In this document: positions 44,432 through 56,769 of the stretch, piece by piece
Position numbering within the stretch: the stretch's first letter is position 1
Layout: the number at the start of each line of letters is the position of its first letter
NCBI GenBank assembly: GCA_039707465.1
Contig: CM077643.1
Location: 47,083,605 to 47,147,604, forward strand
Direction: 5' to 3'
Length of the DNA stretch: 64,000 bases
From: Rhabdophis nuchalis
Taxonomy: Eukaryota > Chordata > Lepidosauria > Squamata > Natricidae
Position numbers and translations under genes: made by a program
The notes under the pieces: model-generated
The model's database searches: none
Told to the model about the DNA's origin: nothing
What the model saw: only the letters and a program-made list of their open reading frames with translations

Positions 44432-46202
44432 CACTAAATGAAATGCTGAACTATTCTGCCAATCGCAATCATTTCTTTTCTAAAATGTTCTCTTCCTGAA
44501 GGCAGGTGGGAATTGATGCCAAGGGCCTTCTTCATTTTTGTCCTCCCTGCTTGGGAGGTAAGTAAGGGCTGTTGCCCATCAGCAGAGCCTCTGTTCTGCA
44601 AGTAGAATCTTGCCAATGTGGCCCCAGCTCTCCCCAGATAGGGCTGGGAAAGGCTGGTAACCCTGGAGGGGTGCTGCCAGTCAAAGTAGACAATGGTTTG
44701 ATTCTCCTGCCCCACCAACATCCTAGAGTCTGTTTCAAAAGTTGCTTGCTTAAGAAACTCCGTTTGCTTTTCCCATTTTAAAGATGCCATTCGTTGTTTA
44801 ATTCTGGTTTCTCAAAGCTTCATGTTTTGCAAAACAGAAAACTATAACAAATTGCCATCATTGGGCCGTCATGATTTATGGGTATTTTTTTCCCCTTTCC
44901 TCTGCTCCAGTTGCTGTCGTACATGGAAGCCCCAGGAAAAGAATTCTTAAAAATTAAATTTCATGCTTGCATGTGTTTCTGTGATCTCTCATGTGTATGA
45001 TCTCCAAGTGGAAAACTTCTCTAAAAATAAATGGATTACCCCTTTTTACTACACCGTCTGATGTTTCCTCAGTAGATATCTGCTCCTCTGTGATCTCTAA
45101 CCCGCCACAATTGGAATGACAGGCGTTGAATTAAAAACCTCTGGGTGGCGCCCTCTGCCTTTGTGGCCCTCTTCGCATGAGCTGGGCTGGTGCAGCCGGC
45201 CTCTCCACCCCCCCAAGTCTCTCCCCACCCCAGCCTGGCTTTTTTTGCCTGCAAGTACATCGTCATTCTTTGGCAAAGGACAAATCTTTGACCTTTTCTC
45301 AAATAGCATTGTAAATACCATATTCACTTGGCTCGTTGGAAAGGATTTTTTTTTAATGCCTAAGAACCTCAGCATCTTTTGATTTGGAACAGGGGACAAA
45401 GATTTAGCAAGACCAGCTCCATCCTTTGATGCAAACCACCCCAAGCATCCAGCAACATGATCATGCAATTGATAGGGGACCATCTCCAAGCAGATAGCAT
45501 CATCGAGTAACCCAGAATCTACAGGAACCTTCCAGCTCCTGGTAAGGTGATTTTGGCTCAATTCACAGCATGCCAAACCAGTGTTCACATAGCCATTGTT
45601 TATGGAAGTAGCTACAGTTGGCTAAGTTCACCCAACCTGCCAATCCATAAAACATGATTTGTCCATCATATTGGTTGAGTTCACACAACACACTAACTCA
45701 AGTACACATCATATTGTGTCTTCTCCCAATCTAGTGTTTGGGAATTGGGCAGTATAAATGAAGGGTGCCATATTGAGGAAGGGTGAATGAAACCGATTGC
45801 TTAATAACCCTTTGACTAGTGCTACAAGCAGGATTAAAACAGTCAACATTTCACAAAATGGTCATGAGTTTGTAATAATCTTATGCGATGCAGTTGAAAT
45901 CTTAAATGAGATCTTGGAATTTCAAGACACCTATGAGATTTTGGGGATGAGATAACTGAATTCTTGTGAGAGTAATTGTCTCAGGCTAGGTGATTGGGGG
46001 AGGAGGAGACATCTGGGCCATCATATGAAATGGAGAAAAATGGGCTGAAATTGGTTGACCACAGGTTCAGAAGTCCATATTCCATTATGAAGATCAAGCA
46101 AGTATTTCAATTGGTAATAAATATGGATACTGTGAATGTTTGCATATCTTTTCTACTGCTTCCTGGCTAGAATTTGGGAGAATTCATGTCATACATTATC
46201 TG
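44432..46202. other. No recognised gene
   Basis: About 1.8 kb. An AGTTCACACAACACACTAA-type phrase near 45670 hints at an old repeat, but I cannot classify it. Confidence 0.4.
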
Positions 46203-46870
46203 TTATTAAATTACTAGCCGTTCCTGGCCACGCGTTGCTGTGGCCCAGTCTGGTTAAATGGCCAACCAATCTGTGTGTAGATCTACACCTGCACACACAA
46301 ACACGTACACACAACCACCGTATAACCCCCAACCTACCTACCTACTGTATTTCTCCCTCTCTCCCTCTCCCTACCTACCTACTGTATTTCTCCCTCTCTA
46401 TCCCTCTACCTACCTACCTACCTACCTACCTACCTACCTACCTACCTACCTACCTACCATATTTCTCCCTCTCTTTATCCCTCTAGCTACCTACCTACCT
46501 ACCTACCTACCTATCTACATACCTACTGCATTTCTCCCTCCCTCTCTCTATCCCTATAGCTGCCTACCTACCTACCTACCTAATGTATTTCTCCTTGAAT
46601 CATATGGACAGAGTATTTTATGTCATAAAGGATGACATAATACCTGTGGCCCACTTCTCTCTCTGTATCCATCTACCTACCTTTATTACAATTTTTTTAC
46701 ATTTCCATTGCGTGTACCTGGCACAGGTGTGACATCTACACAATCTATATATATCATTGGTGCCGTACTTGAAAGGAACGTTGTGTGAAAAATTGGAAGC
46801 GATCGGTGCAGTAGTTTCGGAGATTAGCGGTTTTGAACAAACTCTTGTTACATTTTTATTTATATAGATT
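46203..46870 (+). repeat. Interspersed repeat with ACCT array, class unresolved
   Basis: Starts ATTACTAGCCGTTCCTGGCC and ends ATTTTTATTTATATAGATTA. A tetranucleotide ACCT array with CCCTCT interruptions fills 46332-46590. Proline/threonine/tyrosine-rich frames are translations of the array. I recognise the flanking sequence as a dispersed vertebrate repeat but not its class. Confidence 0.6.
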
Positions 46871-47534
46871 ACATTTGCGAACCGATAGTAAAAAAAAAAA
46901 AAGGAAACTCACCACTGGTGCATAAGCAAACCAACATGCCTACTGTCCCTGTCCTAACGTTCCCTTTTATTCATATCCATTTCATGTACTCATGTTTATA
47001 CTTACATTTGTTGTCTAATGCATGCTTGATGAAAACAAACAAATAAATGAAAAATATAACTGGGCAGCAAATGAATAATTTTCTTGTGAATGAATGTGAA
47101 GTGACTCCTAGAATGGAGAGGCCTGGAGTCAATGTGCCACCATAGGCCATGAAGATCAGTGGGCACTCTTGGGACAACCCATCCCTTTTCTCACTAGATG
47201 TGTACATCAGGAAGAGATAAGAAATTATACAGCAAAATAACTCTTCTGGTATTGGGACAAAAATTGCTCCCCGTTTTGTGCACATGTTGTGATGTTGCAT
47301 GTGTCATGCTTGATATAGCTTTTGTCATTCTAATAACTGCATTGGATCTGACTAGACAACTTGTGCCTTGTGGAGTCACTGTTTTGGAGATATTTCCTTA
47401 CCTAACCAGAGAAACAATATGGGAGCAGAACAAGGTCCAATTTTCTGCCAACTTCCCCATTGAGTTTCCTTGTGGGAATCTGTCAGGGAGCATTGGAAAT
47501 CTCCTTCCCTTCCCTACAGACAGCTAAATGGTAG
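46871..47534. other. hAT right-end remnant, then nothing recognised
   Basis: 46878-46915 reads AACCGATAGTAAAAAAAAAA to CTCACCACTGG, the right end of a 773-family hAT read in reverse, without a left end. The rest is unclassified. Confidence 0.4.
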
Positions 47535-47801
47535 ATGCTGGATAACCGACCTTTGGATCATCATGGACCTACGCCTCTTCCGCCGGGCACTAAAGACACA
47601 TCTATTTCAAGAGGCCGGCCTGGCTTAGTTTTAATGGATATAGTTTTAATTGATTTTAACCCTTTTTAATCTAAATTTTAGCACAGGCCTTAATTTAATT
47701 TATTTTAAACTGTTTCGTACTGTATTGTTTTATATTTTTATATTTCTGTGCACCGCCCTGAGTCCCCTAGGGGAGATAGGGCGGTATACAAATTTGAAAA
47801 A

Positions 47802-47836
<35 letters not shown>
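47535..47836 (+). mobile_element. L2 LINE 3' end with (AAAT)n tail
   Basis: Short ORF2 remnant (CGCCTCTTCCGCCGGGC), then TGCACCGCCCTGAGTCCCC, GGGCGGTATACAAATTTG and an AAATAAATAAAT tail. Confidence 0.88.
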
Positions 47837-48112
47837 GGGAGAGAGAGAGGGATTGTGGGATTGCTGGCTGGGAATGTTGAACATATAAAATATATTACCA
47901 CAACAGCAGTCAGCAGCATAGTCGCAGTCTGTCGCACGGAAACAGCTACAACTTCCCCACATTTCATTCCCTCAGAAGTTATGGATCCTGAATTTTGGAT
48001 CCTGGATTTTGTAAGTGATCCCATTTGTGATATCCATGATGCACAATTTCACCCAGCTAAAGGTCATGACAAACCCTTTGGTGGTAAATAGATAATATTA
48101 GCAGATAGGTAT

Positions 48113-48312
48113 AGCAGTGGTGGCACAGTGGTTAGAATGCAGTCATGTAGGCTAATTCTGACAACTGCCCAGAAGTTCGATTCTGACTGGCTCAAGGTTG
48201 ACTTATCCTTCCGAGAATCCAGATTGTTGGGGGCAATATGGTGATTTTGTAAACCACTTAGAGAAGGCTGTAAAGCACAACAAAGCAGTACATAAGTCTA
48301 AGTGCTATTGCT
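48113..48312 (+). mobile_element. tRNA-derived SINE with CTATTGCTAT tail
   Basis: Head GTGGTTAGAATGCAGTCATG with a degraded B box (AGTTCGATTC), middle CAGATTGTTGGGGGCAATAT, and L2-like tail GTAAACCACTTAGAGAAGG to AAGTGCTATTGCTATTC. Confidence 0.82.
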
Positions 48313-48758
48313 ATTCGCATGAAATGCTTAACTGAGTGAGTGGTGGTGAATGGTACATCCTGGAAACATTCCCACATAGAAATTAATCCCCAGGAGGTTA
48401 GATTTACTCCTGACCAAACCCAGTTTTGTATAGGCTTTTTTAATCTCCATCCAGTTAGCCGTCTCCCTGGAATATCAAAAGCTACTCAGCTGCCTCCTTT
48501 TGCCCATCAGTTCTCAAAACAAGAAGTGGGAGAGAGGAAACAAGAGCAGCTGCAAAAAGGTTGGTTGCTTTTTTGAAGTTCTCTGCTGATGTCCTGACAG
48601 ACTCTAAATAGGTTTCTGTGATGTCTTATGTCTTCAGGGGCAATCAAGCAAAACAGGGTCACCCTTCAAGCACCAGAAAGAGAAATGGCCCTTAGGGAAT
48701 CTCTTGGAGACTCAGGTCTGAAAACATCCCCAATTGCTTCCAAAGAGAACACTCCAAA
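48313..48758. other. No recognised feature
   Basis: Unclassified. Confidence 0.4.
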
Positions 48759-49251
48759 CTACCGGATTTTTTGGAGTATAAGACGCACCAGAGTATAAGA
48801 TGCACCATTTGAAGAGGCAAATTGGTTAAAAAAAGCTTTTGCACTCTGCAGACCTCCCCAAAACAGCCCGTTTTTCGCAAAAACGAGTCCGTTTTGTTTT
48901 TCAAAAAAAGGGCATGAATAGCCTTTAGGAGGCTTGTAGAGTTCTCCTGGGGGGTGGACCCCCACAAAAATGAGCAAAAATTGGGCCTGTTTTTTGTCAA
49001 AAAAAGGGCATGCATAGCCTTTAGGAGGCCTATAGAGTGCAAAGATTGGCCTGTTTTTTGCTCATTTCTGCCCTTCGTAGCCCCAAGGAGCACTCTGAAA
49101 ACCTCCTCAAAGCTCTGCACGGCCATTTTGGTAAAGGAGGTGGGGTTTTGGGAGGCAACAAATGCTATATTCAGTGTATAAGTTGCACCCAGATTTTCAG
49201 CCTCTGTTTTGAGGGGAAAAGGTGCGTCTTGTACTCCAAAAAATACAGTAG
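48759..49251. mobile_element. TIR DNA transposon, non-autonomous
   Basis: 31-bp terminal inverted repeats: CTACCGGATTTTTTGGAGTA...GACGCACC and its complement at the right end, with three mismatches. The interior has a direct duplication (AAAAAAGGGCATG..ATAGCC at about 48902 and 49000). The CAAACTAC/GTAGTTTG flanks do not settle the target duplication, so the superfamily is open. Confidence 0.75.
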
Positions 49252-50082
49252 TTTGTTTCAACCTTGGCAAGTATGCAGACTTTAACTTCTCCAGGCTGTC
49301 TTGGGAATTCTTGGGAATTCTGGGAGTTGATGTCTAGGCATTTTCAAGTTTCCATGGTTGAGAAACCTGCTTCTGATGATGCTGTTTGGAGGTACAACTT
49401 GGGCACAACTTTCCCATCTGCTGCTGTCTTCTCTGTGGCCTACAGGAATGTAGCCTGAATTGTGTGGGGTTTTCTTCCCATTTCTTGCTAGTATGCTGCT
49501 TTTCCTTCACATTTGGTTGGTTGCAATGCATGTGTACATTGTCCTTGTCTTTTCATAACCCATTTCCAAGGAACTGACATGACTGTTGGAGTGGAAGGCT
49601 TTTGTGGTCTCTCTAGCAGTGTCTTTCCTGCCCACTATGGCCAGATTGGAAGTGGTGGGTACTGGGCAAACATCAAGTAACTGTTGTATGGGGTGGTGGA
49701 AGGAGGTTAAGAGGGACAAGAGTTGCAAAGTGTTATTAATAGCGATACAGGCCTTTAGATGCTACAGATTTCGTCCATGATGTCTTCAGCTAGTATTGCT
49801 TACCTAACATAGAAGGGGATGTGGATACCATGATTATTGCCAGTACTGTCCTAACACAGGAGCTCAAGAAATACCAGGCATTTTCTGGAATGTAGTTATG
49901 GAGTCTGTCTTTCAAATAACACTCTAGTATGGAAAGAGACATCTTTAAAAGAAGAATTGGGAGTGTTAGATCTATTTTGCCTATGTGAGAAAATACAAAC
50001 GAGACAGGAAAAATATATTCAATGACCTGCAAGCCTACCATATATAAAACAGGTTATCATAGCTACCCTGAAAAAACCTTGG
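49252..50082. other. MITE-like fragment then unclassified
   Basis: 49262-49375 carries TTCTGGGAGTTGATGTCT and GGTTGAGAAACC, relics of the hairpin MITE family. The rest is unclassified. Confidence 0.4.
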
Positions 50083-50145
50083 TAGTCACTAGATGGCAGC
50101 CAAAGGTAAAAAGTCCCCTTTGCTGCCATCTAATGGTCATGCAAA
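50083..50145. promoter_or_regulatory. Inverted pair of CTCF-like motifs in a short palindrome
   Basis: TCACTAGATGGCAG (50086-50099) on the plus strand and CCATTAGATGGCAG on the minus (50123-50136). Both are close to the CTCF core CCASYAGRKGGCAS. The symmetry suggests a MITE that carries the motif. Binding untested. Confidence 0.3.
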
Positions 50146-50679
50146 GTTTTATATTTCTCCTAGTCTTATAAGAAGATTAGTCTTATAGAACAGATCTGAT
50201 CCTTACTGTTCATAAGGAGCTGAAATTTTAAGCAAGCTAGTTTTAGCAAAGGAAACATATTTTGGGAAAGTTTCTTCCTAACACACTTCCAGATGGTGCT
50301 GACCTTTCCTTCACTGGAGGTATTTAAGCAGAGGGCAGCTGGCCACCCATCAGTGATGCTGTAATTCCATCCTGCACTGAAGTGAGCAAAAGGTTGGATT
50401 AAATATTCTGGAAGTTGAAGTCTACACATCTTAAAGTTGCCAAGCTGAGAATACTGACTTGGAAGACATTGAGAAGAGTAATTTTACTGTTTTAGATAAA
50501 GGTTTAATAATTACATATTCTACACTGAAAAAGATCCTAAAGGAATGGTACAAAATGAAATAAAACAGATGCATCAAATTATATCTTCCCAATGATAAAA
50601 TGACAACCTTCAATGACTCTCAGAAAGAGTGTTAATGACCAGAGGACTGCAAGGAATATAAATCCTTCCATTCTCCGCC
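50146..50679. other. Unclassified with a MITE relic
   Basis: 50409-50455 reads TTCTGGAAGTTGAAGTCTAC and TTAAAGTTGCCAAGCTGAGA, a hairpin-family relic. Confidence 0.35.
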
Positions 50680-50815
50680 ATTCAACTAGAACTGAAGAAG
50701 CTTCTTGGATGAGAAGAGAAACATCTTCACGCAAATGAAAGAAAGTCCAGTTGTCTTTTGAAAAAGCTCCTTTAGGACAACCATGACCTAGATGACTGAG
50801 AATCCTCATAGACAT
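50680..50815 (+). mobile_element. PLE-like family B terminal fragment
   Basis: CTGAAGAAGCTTCTTGGATG, AGAAGAGAAACATCTTC, then GTCCAGTTGTCTTTTGAAAA, GGACAACCATGACCTAG and GACTGAGAATCC. A single-arm plus copy. Confidence 0.45.
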
Positions 50816-52444
50816 TTCTGAGCTTTACTGTGGGTGTGCTGGACACAGTGGATAGATATGTTCTCAGGTGTTTCTTGCCCATGTTTGGGGCAGGTCATGC
50901 CACTGAAGGCAAGTGGTGTATTTTCTGCAGTGTTCACCTGATATGCTTACCTCTCCCAGACAGCTTAAATGAAAAATCCAAAGAAGGTAACCAGTCCATT
51001 GCTAAATCCAAAGAAAAGAAACTGAACGGGTCTCCTGAAACAAGAAATTGAGAGCATCCAAAATTGACAAGTTCATTCACCTCTAAATTATGGAACATTA
51101 ATTCCACAGAAAATGTCTCATTCTCAAAACGATTTAAGCAGCCAAAATATACTATTCAGCCACGTTTCTAACTTCTTCCAATTATAATTCCTTCCCTCCC
51201 CCTGAAATTGTCAGTCACAAACTGAAGATATTTTAGCGCCCCCCCCTTCCCCCCCTTCCCCCTTAAAGTGGTGTCTTATTAACTTGCTTGTTTAATTGGC
51301 TGGGATGATTATGCATTCAGTACTGAAATGATGGGGCTGAAGGACAGAAGGAGATATTTGTTGTACAGTAGGTGATATTCAGAGTTGTTGAAGGCAGGAA
51401 AGGAAACAGAATGTTGGAAAACTCTCTGGGCACTAATCACGACACTGATTTGTTATGCCAGTTCTCTTCCCAGTAAAATCAAAGAGGACACATCTGAAAA
51501 AGTAGATAGTCTAATGAGTAAGACATTTGGTAAATAAGACCAATTAAAAAATCAAACGTGGTGCACATCTGTAAAAGCAGATAATATACCAGGTAAGACA
51601 TTTGGCAAATAAAACCATATAATGATGTTGCAAACCTCAATGCAGCCTCACGTGGGGAAAATGCATTTTTATTGCAAGTGATTTATTGAGACCATGATTA
51701 AGACATTTTTAGTATATGAATAAGACCATGGATTTTTAATAACCCAATCCTGACCGTGTTCACACTGACATAAGAACAATTGATTTTACAGAGACTTAAT
51801 TTCCAAGTGAAGGTATAAGAGTGCAGTTTTACAAGCTGAAATAATATTTATTTATCTACATTTTATTACAATTGTTCTAATTAAAGATGGGTGAATGTTT
51901 ATTTCACAAGTGAATGCAAATGTGAGTTTCCTTTTTCCAAACCTATATGTGAATTAAAATGAAGCTGTAAGTCAATAGCAACACTTTTTAAATGTTAATA
52001 TAATGTAATTAATGTTAATGTATTCACAGCTAAAAAAAATGGCATACAGAAAATTTGTGTGTAAACAATGCACTACTATTAAGGATACTTTTATTTCATT
52101 CTTTCTTCAAAAAATAAGGATGACACACCTTATTTTCTCATATTCTTTATTCTTACAACATATCTGAGAGATAGGGTAGATTAACAGAGAGGTTTGGTCC
52201 AAGGTCACACAGTGAATCTCAGGAAAGATCCCTCAAATTTTGAGTTTTTAATTTTGAACAGAAGTCATTGACAGCAGATTGGGACTTTTGAGTCAAGAAT
52301 TAGAAGATATCTTTCAAAATGGTGAGCAACTGCAGGGAAAACTGTATTTGAGTTTTCAGGGCGCAAAATTCAGGTTTTCAGAGAGTGAAAACTGTCAATT
52401 GTTTCCATGTGATGCTGTGGATTTCTTTTAAGGTACCATAATTA
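50816..52444. other. Mostly unclassified
   Basis: GTCCAAGGTCACACAGTGAA near 52198 resembles a MIR-like or tRNA-SINE core. Otherwise AT-rich with no gene recognised. Confidence 0.4.
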
Positions 52445-52791
52445 AAGGTAAAGGTCAAGGTTCCCCTTCACTTATGTGATAGTCATTCCCGACTCTAGGA
52501 GGGGGTGCTCATCTCCGTTTCAAAGCCGAAGAGCTAGTGCTGTCCAAAGACGTCTCCATGGTCATGTGGCTGGCATGACTAAATGCCGAAGGTGCACAGA
52601 ACACGGTTACCTTCCCATCAAAGGTGGTCCCTATTCTTCTACTTGCATATTTACATGCTTTCGAACTGCTAGATTGGCAGAAGCTGGGACAAGTAATGGG
52701 AGCTCACTCCATTACGCGGTGCTAGGGATTTGAACTGCCGACCTTTCTGATCAATAAGCTCAGTGTCTTAGCCACTGAGCCACTGCGTCCC
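52445..52791 (-). mobile_element. tRNA-derived SINE, Sauria SINE type
   Basis: Same family as 8859-9210: BovB-like tail (TTCCCGACTCTAGGAGG), body CATGTGGCTGGCATGAC, and tRNA head ending CACTGAGCCACTGCGTCCC. The B box is mutated (GGATTTGAACTGCC on plus). No clear target duplication. Confidence 0.85.
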
Positions 52792-53021
52792 AAACCAAAA
52801 TGGCCTTCAAATTAAAATATATATTCTTGCCAAATCAAAGATGACCCCTCGTTTTTATTGCTAAATTATTTGGAGAAAATAACTATTCTTCTTTTAAAAC
52901 TATTGTTTTGTTGTTTGGGAGTCAATTTCATTGCTGACAGCTACCGGACAAGCCCATGAAGTCTTGGCATGATATCAGAAGTGATTTGTCTTTGCTTCTT
53001 TCCCAGGGCTGAGAGAGAGTT

Positions 53022-53125
53022 ATTGGCCCAAAGTCACTCAGCTGGCTTTATGTCTAAGACAAGACTAAAACTCATAGTCTCCCAGTTTCAAACTCAATAC
53101 CTTCACCACTACATGAAACTGGTCA
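53022..53125 (-). mobile_element. tRNA-derived SINE fragment (source of the 68-bp satellite unit)
   Basis: ATTGGCCCAAAGTCACTCAG, CTGGCTTTATGTCTAAGAC and a tRNA-like CTTCACCACTACATG head read in reverse. It shares its core with the minisatellite at 42146. Confidence 0.6.
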
Positions 53126-53587
53126 ATACTAACTTTTAACGTTGGTTCAATAATAACGTGAGTACATTCCACCTGGTTTTCTTCAACTTAATTCTCTTCA
53201 GCTCTGTTGGAAGGACAATTCTCCAAAATCTGGGTCCTACATTATAAAAGTTGTTTGCTGAAGTAGGGCAACAAAGATAATGTGCTACAGAAAAGTGCAA
53301 ATTACAGTCATAGAATCTACACTAGTCAAATGTAAATACACTTAAAGTCTAGTTGTCTAGATTGTCAGCTACCAAAGGGAAGTGGGTTAAATTAAAATTT
53401 AATTTTGTTGATATTATATGGTAAACAGCAAATAGACGAGACAGTTAAATCAGCAATATTAATCATAATTTAATTTTCTCTTCGCAGGATTTGCTACAGT
53501 TTCCAATTTGTCATGATTGAGCTCTTACACTTGTTTTCCCCCCTCAGTCTTAGCACTGAGACTCGTTGTTGAGGCACAGAATCGCAA
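53126..53587. other. No recognised feature
   Basis: AT-rich and unclassified. Confidence 0.4.
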
Positions 53588-54097
53588 TACAGTTCTAGGC
53601 TGCATAAACAGAGGGATAGAATCAAGATCACGTGAAGAAGTGTTAATACCACCTTATAATGCCTTGGTAAGGCCACACTTGGAATACTGCATTCAGTTTT
53701 GGTCGCCACGATGTAGAAAAGATGTGGAGACTCTAGAAATAGAGCAGAGAAGAGCAACAAAGATGATTAGGGGACTGGAGGCTAAAACATATGAAGAACG
53801 GTTGCAGGAGCTGGGTATGTCTAGTTTAATAAAAAGAAGGACTAGGGGAGACATGATAGCAGTGTTCCAATACCTCAGGGGCTGCCACAAAGAAGAGGGA
53901 GTCAAACTATTCTCCAAAGCATCTGAGGGCAGAACAAGAAGCAATAGGTGGAAACTAATCAAGGAGAGAAGCAACTTAGAACTGAGGAGAAATTTCCTGA
54001 CAGTTGGTATAGGGCTTCCTGCCTAGGCAGGGAGTTGGACTAGATGACCTCCAAGGTCCCTTCCAACTCTGCTATTGTATTGTATTGTATTGTATCA
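53588..54097 (+). mobile_element. CR1 LINE 3' end with internal deletion
   Basis: Encodes TVLGCINRGIESRSREE, LVRPHLEYCIQFWSPRC and RRTRGDMIAVFQYLRGC. It jumps from CTGACAGTT straight to GGTATAGGGCTTCC, skipping about 100 bp of the usual coding end, then (ATTGT)n. Confidence 0.92.
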
Positions 54098-54805
54098 AAA
54101 TCTGAGTTAACATGGGACAACATTGATGAGGCAGATGTCCCCAATGCACCATTTCCCCCCACAAAACCCTCCCTGCCCAGCCATCTCTGCAACAACCGCC
54201 ACCACCACCACCAGTAACCATGATGTCCTTCCAACCCTGTTATTCTGTGGAGTATCTTAAAGCATCTCAAGCTTTGCAAAGGGACGGCATTGGAAAGACC
54301 CCCTATAAAATGCCTCTTCGGGTCCATTCCAGCTCTTTGTAGAATGCCTGAGTTTTCTGTCCCTCCGTCAATGACTCTGCAGTTGGCTGATTCGTATACA
54401 GTATTTGGATCTGAAGGCGAACGGGCTCATGCCAAACGATTGCTGCAAACTTCAAAGGAAATGACGTGCTGCTTTTTGTTCTCAGCTGCTGCTGTCCCTT
54501 CAGCATATGTACATTAGCAATCTCCCTCTGCCTAGCAGAGCTGAGCAACTGTCTACCCCACCACCACCTCTTATGGCTTAATTACTGTTGATGCTTAATG
54601 GAAGATCAAAACAAAGTGAAATGATAATTTGTTTATGCACCGGGAGTTAATTAATACATTAAACATACACACCGCGTAGGTGTAGTTCAGAATAATTTGC
54701 AGAGATAAAAGGGAAACGTGCTTCTCCCTTGCAGGTCCATTCACATAGCACCCTGATGGGCCAGTTTGTGCCCATTTGAAAGAGTGAGGTGACAAGGGAT
54801 GGGAG
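54098..54805. other. No recognised feature
   Basis: Includes a CACCACCACC run near 54190. No gene or repeat family recognised. Confidence 0.4.
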
Positions 54806-55205
54806 GTTAAAACATATAAAGAACAGTTGCTGGAACTGAGCATGTCTAGTCTAGTGAAAAGAAGGACTAGGGGAGACATGATAACAGTGTTCCAATATCT
54901 AAGGGCTTACCACAAAGAAGAAGGGGATCAACCTCTTCTCCAAGGCACCTGGGGGCAGGACAAGAACCAATGGGTGGAAACTAATCAAGGAAAGAAGCAG
55001 CCTAGAACTAAGGAGAAATTTCCTGACAGTTAGAATAATTAATCAGTGGAACGGCTTGCCTCCAGAAGTTGTGGATACTCCAACACTGGAAGTCTTTAAG
55101 AACATGTTGGATAACCATTTGTCTGAAATGGTTTGGGTTTCCTTCCTGAGCAGGGGGTTGGATTAGAAGACTCCAAAGTCCCTTTGAACTCTGTTATTCT
55201 GTTAA
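54806..55205 (+). mobile_element. Older CR1 LINE 3' end
   Basis: LELSMSSLVKRRTRGDMITVF is recognisable, then a frameshift, then GGTTGGATTAGAAGACTCC and TTATTCTGTTAA. Resembles the 33550 subfamily. Confidence 0.85.
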
Positions 55206-55238
55206 GGGAGCTGGCAGTAATTTAGAATCAGAGAAAAT

Positions 55239-55473
55239 CAGAGGTGGTATTCAGCAGGTTCTGACCAGTTCTGGAGAGCCAGTAGTGGAAATTTTGAGTA
55301 GTTCGGAGAACCGGTAAATACCACCTCTGACTGGCCCTGCCCCCATCTATTCTCTGCCTCCCAAGTCCCAGCTGATCGGGAGAGAATGAGGATTTTGTAG
55401 TATCCTTCCCCTGCTATGCTCACTAAGCCACGCCCACAGAATCAGTAGTAAAAAATTTTGAATCCCACCACTG
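55239..55473 (-). mobile_element. Non-autonomous hAT (773 family)
   Basis: Starts CAGAGGTGGTATTCAGCAGG and ends TTGAATCCCACCACTG. Perfect 8-bp duplication GAGAAAAT (55231-55238, 55474-55481). Confidence 0.93.
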
Positions 55474-55553
55474 GAGAAAATGTTTGCAAGTAAATAAACT
55501 ATGTGCCGCAAAGTTAGAAATGCTTCCAGTTTTAACCTGACTGTGGTCTAGAG

Positions 55554-55871
55554 CAGGGGTCCCCAACCCCCGGTCCACGGACCGGTGCCGGTCCGTGGCT
55601 TGATAGAAACCGGGCCACAGGGCTGGAGAGGAGGAGGAGGGAGGACGGGGCGGCCCCCTGGGCAGAGCGTGCACCTGGGGCGGGAGAGCACAGGTGCGGC
55701 CGCTCACGCCATTGGGGGCCCTAGAGGGGCGAGTGAGCTGACTCACCCCCCCCATGTACGCATGCGCCGCCTGTTCCCCCTCCCCCCCGCTCCCCCTCTA
55801 CACCGGCCGGTCCGCAGAATTTTCTTTAAAATGAAACCGGTCCCTGGTGCAAAAAAGGTTGGGGACCCCTG
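55554..55871 (+). mobile_element. GC-rich non-autonomous hAT, CAGGGGTCCCCAACC family
   Basis: Starts CAGGGGTCCCCAACCCCCGG and ends AAAAGGTTGGGGACCCCTG. Flanks GTCTAGAG/CTCTAGAG (7 of 8). Contains the dyad GGTCCACGGACCGG. Shows the empty site (GGCCCTAGAGGGG) for the insertion at 59060. Confidence 0.9.
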
Positions 55872-56586
55872 CTCTAGAGCCACAGATCGATCCTTAAGGA
55901 CTTGGTGACCGTCAGGTCCTGCTATGCATTCTCATTGTAAAGTGGTTGCTTGGATGAAGAATGTTGTAAGTGCACATCAATTATATCTCGAGAACTGATT
56001 TCAGTTAAATAATACAGTAGTGATTAGAAGGAGCAAGGATTTAACTTCCTCTATGACAGCTCATAATAAATTTATATTAGGGATCTGGAAACCAGGAGGA
56101 TTACAGTCTAATTTGCAATCAGTAGCACCAAGATTGTGTTTCTTGGTGTAAACTGCTAGTCACTTCCCAGGGTTGAACAAATTCTGAGAAGTCTGGGATT
56201 GCAAGAAAAATCATAGAGTAATGCTGCTAGAAAATGAGTGGTTGGATTTCTATCCATTTTTGGCATGAATGTATTAACAGCAGAAATGGGAGCAAGGAGA
56301 TCCTGGAAAGCAAATTGTTATCATTCTCTTGCTTAACTCAGTCCAACCCCTAAATCAGCTCCAAATTGCCTCTTTGAAACTTGATGATTTTGTGGCCAAA
56401 TTTTGCTGCAAGAAATTTGGGCAGCAGATGGATCTGGGGACCTTCCTGCAGACTGTGGTGTGTCAATTTCTGCTTTATTCTATGACATTGCCAAGACTTG
56501 AGATTTCTTGGGGAAGATACCTTCTAAGGAAATCTAAATGTTCTACCCCATTTCTCCCACCACTTTATTCCAAGGAAGCATGAATG
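55872..56586. other. No recognised feature
   Basis: Unclassified. Confidence 0.4.
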
Positions 56587-56656
56587 AAATGTATGTATGT
56601 ATGTATGTATGTATGTATGTATGTATGTATGTATGTATGTATGTATGTATGTATTG
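56587..56656. repeat. (ATGT)n microsatellite
   Basis: A pure tetranucleotide array of about 17 units beside a PLE-like relic. Confidence 0.95.
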
Positions 56657-56689
56657 TTGTATCAGGGTGTTTTCGTGTGTAAGAACACC

Positions 56690-56730
56690 CGAATATAACA
56701 AAACCAGCATACCTACACCCATGAAAATCT
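56690..56730 (+). mobile_element. Short PLE 3' terminal relic
   Basis: AAAACCAGCATACCTACACC then CATGAAAATC matches the 3' end at 35018-35050. It is followed by GT repeats and then the minus-strand hammerhead. Confidence 0.5.
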
Positions 56731-56769
56731 ATGAAAACAAATGTGTGTGTATGTGTGTGTGTGTGTTAG

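Noticed and set aside
46136..46635. Proline/threonine/tyrosine-rich frames
   Set aside because: Produced by the ACCT tetranucleotide array.
48692..49270. 192-codon minus-strand frame
   Set aside because: It spans the whole TIR element including both terminal repeats and looks non-coding.
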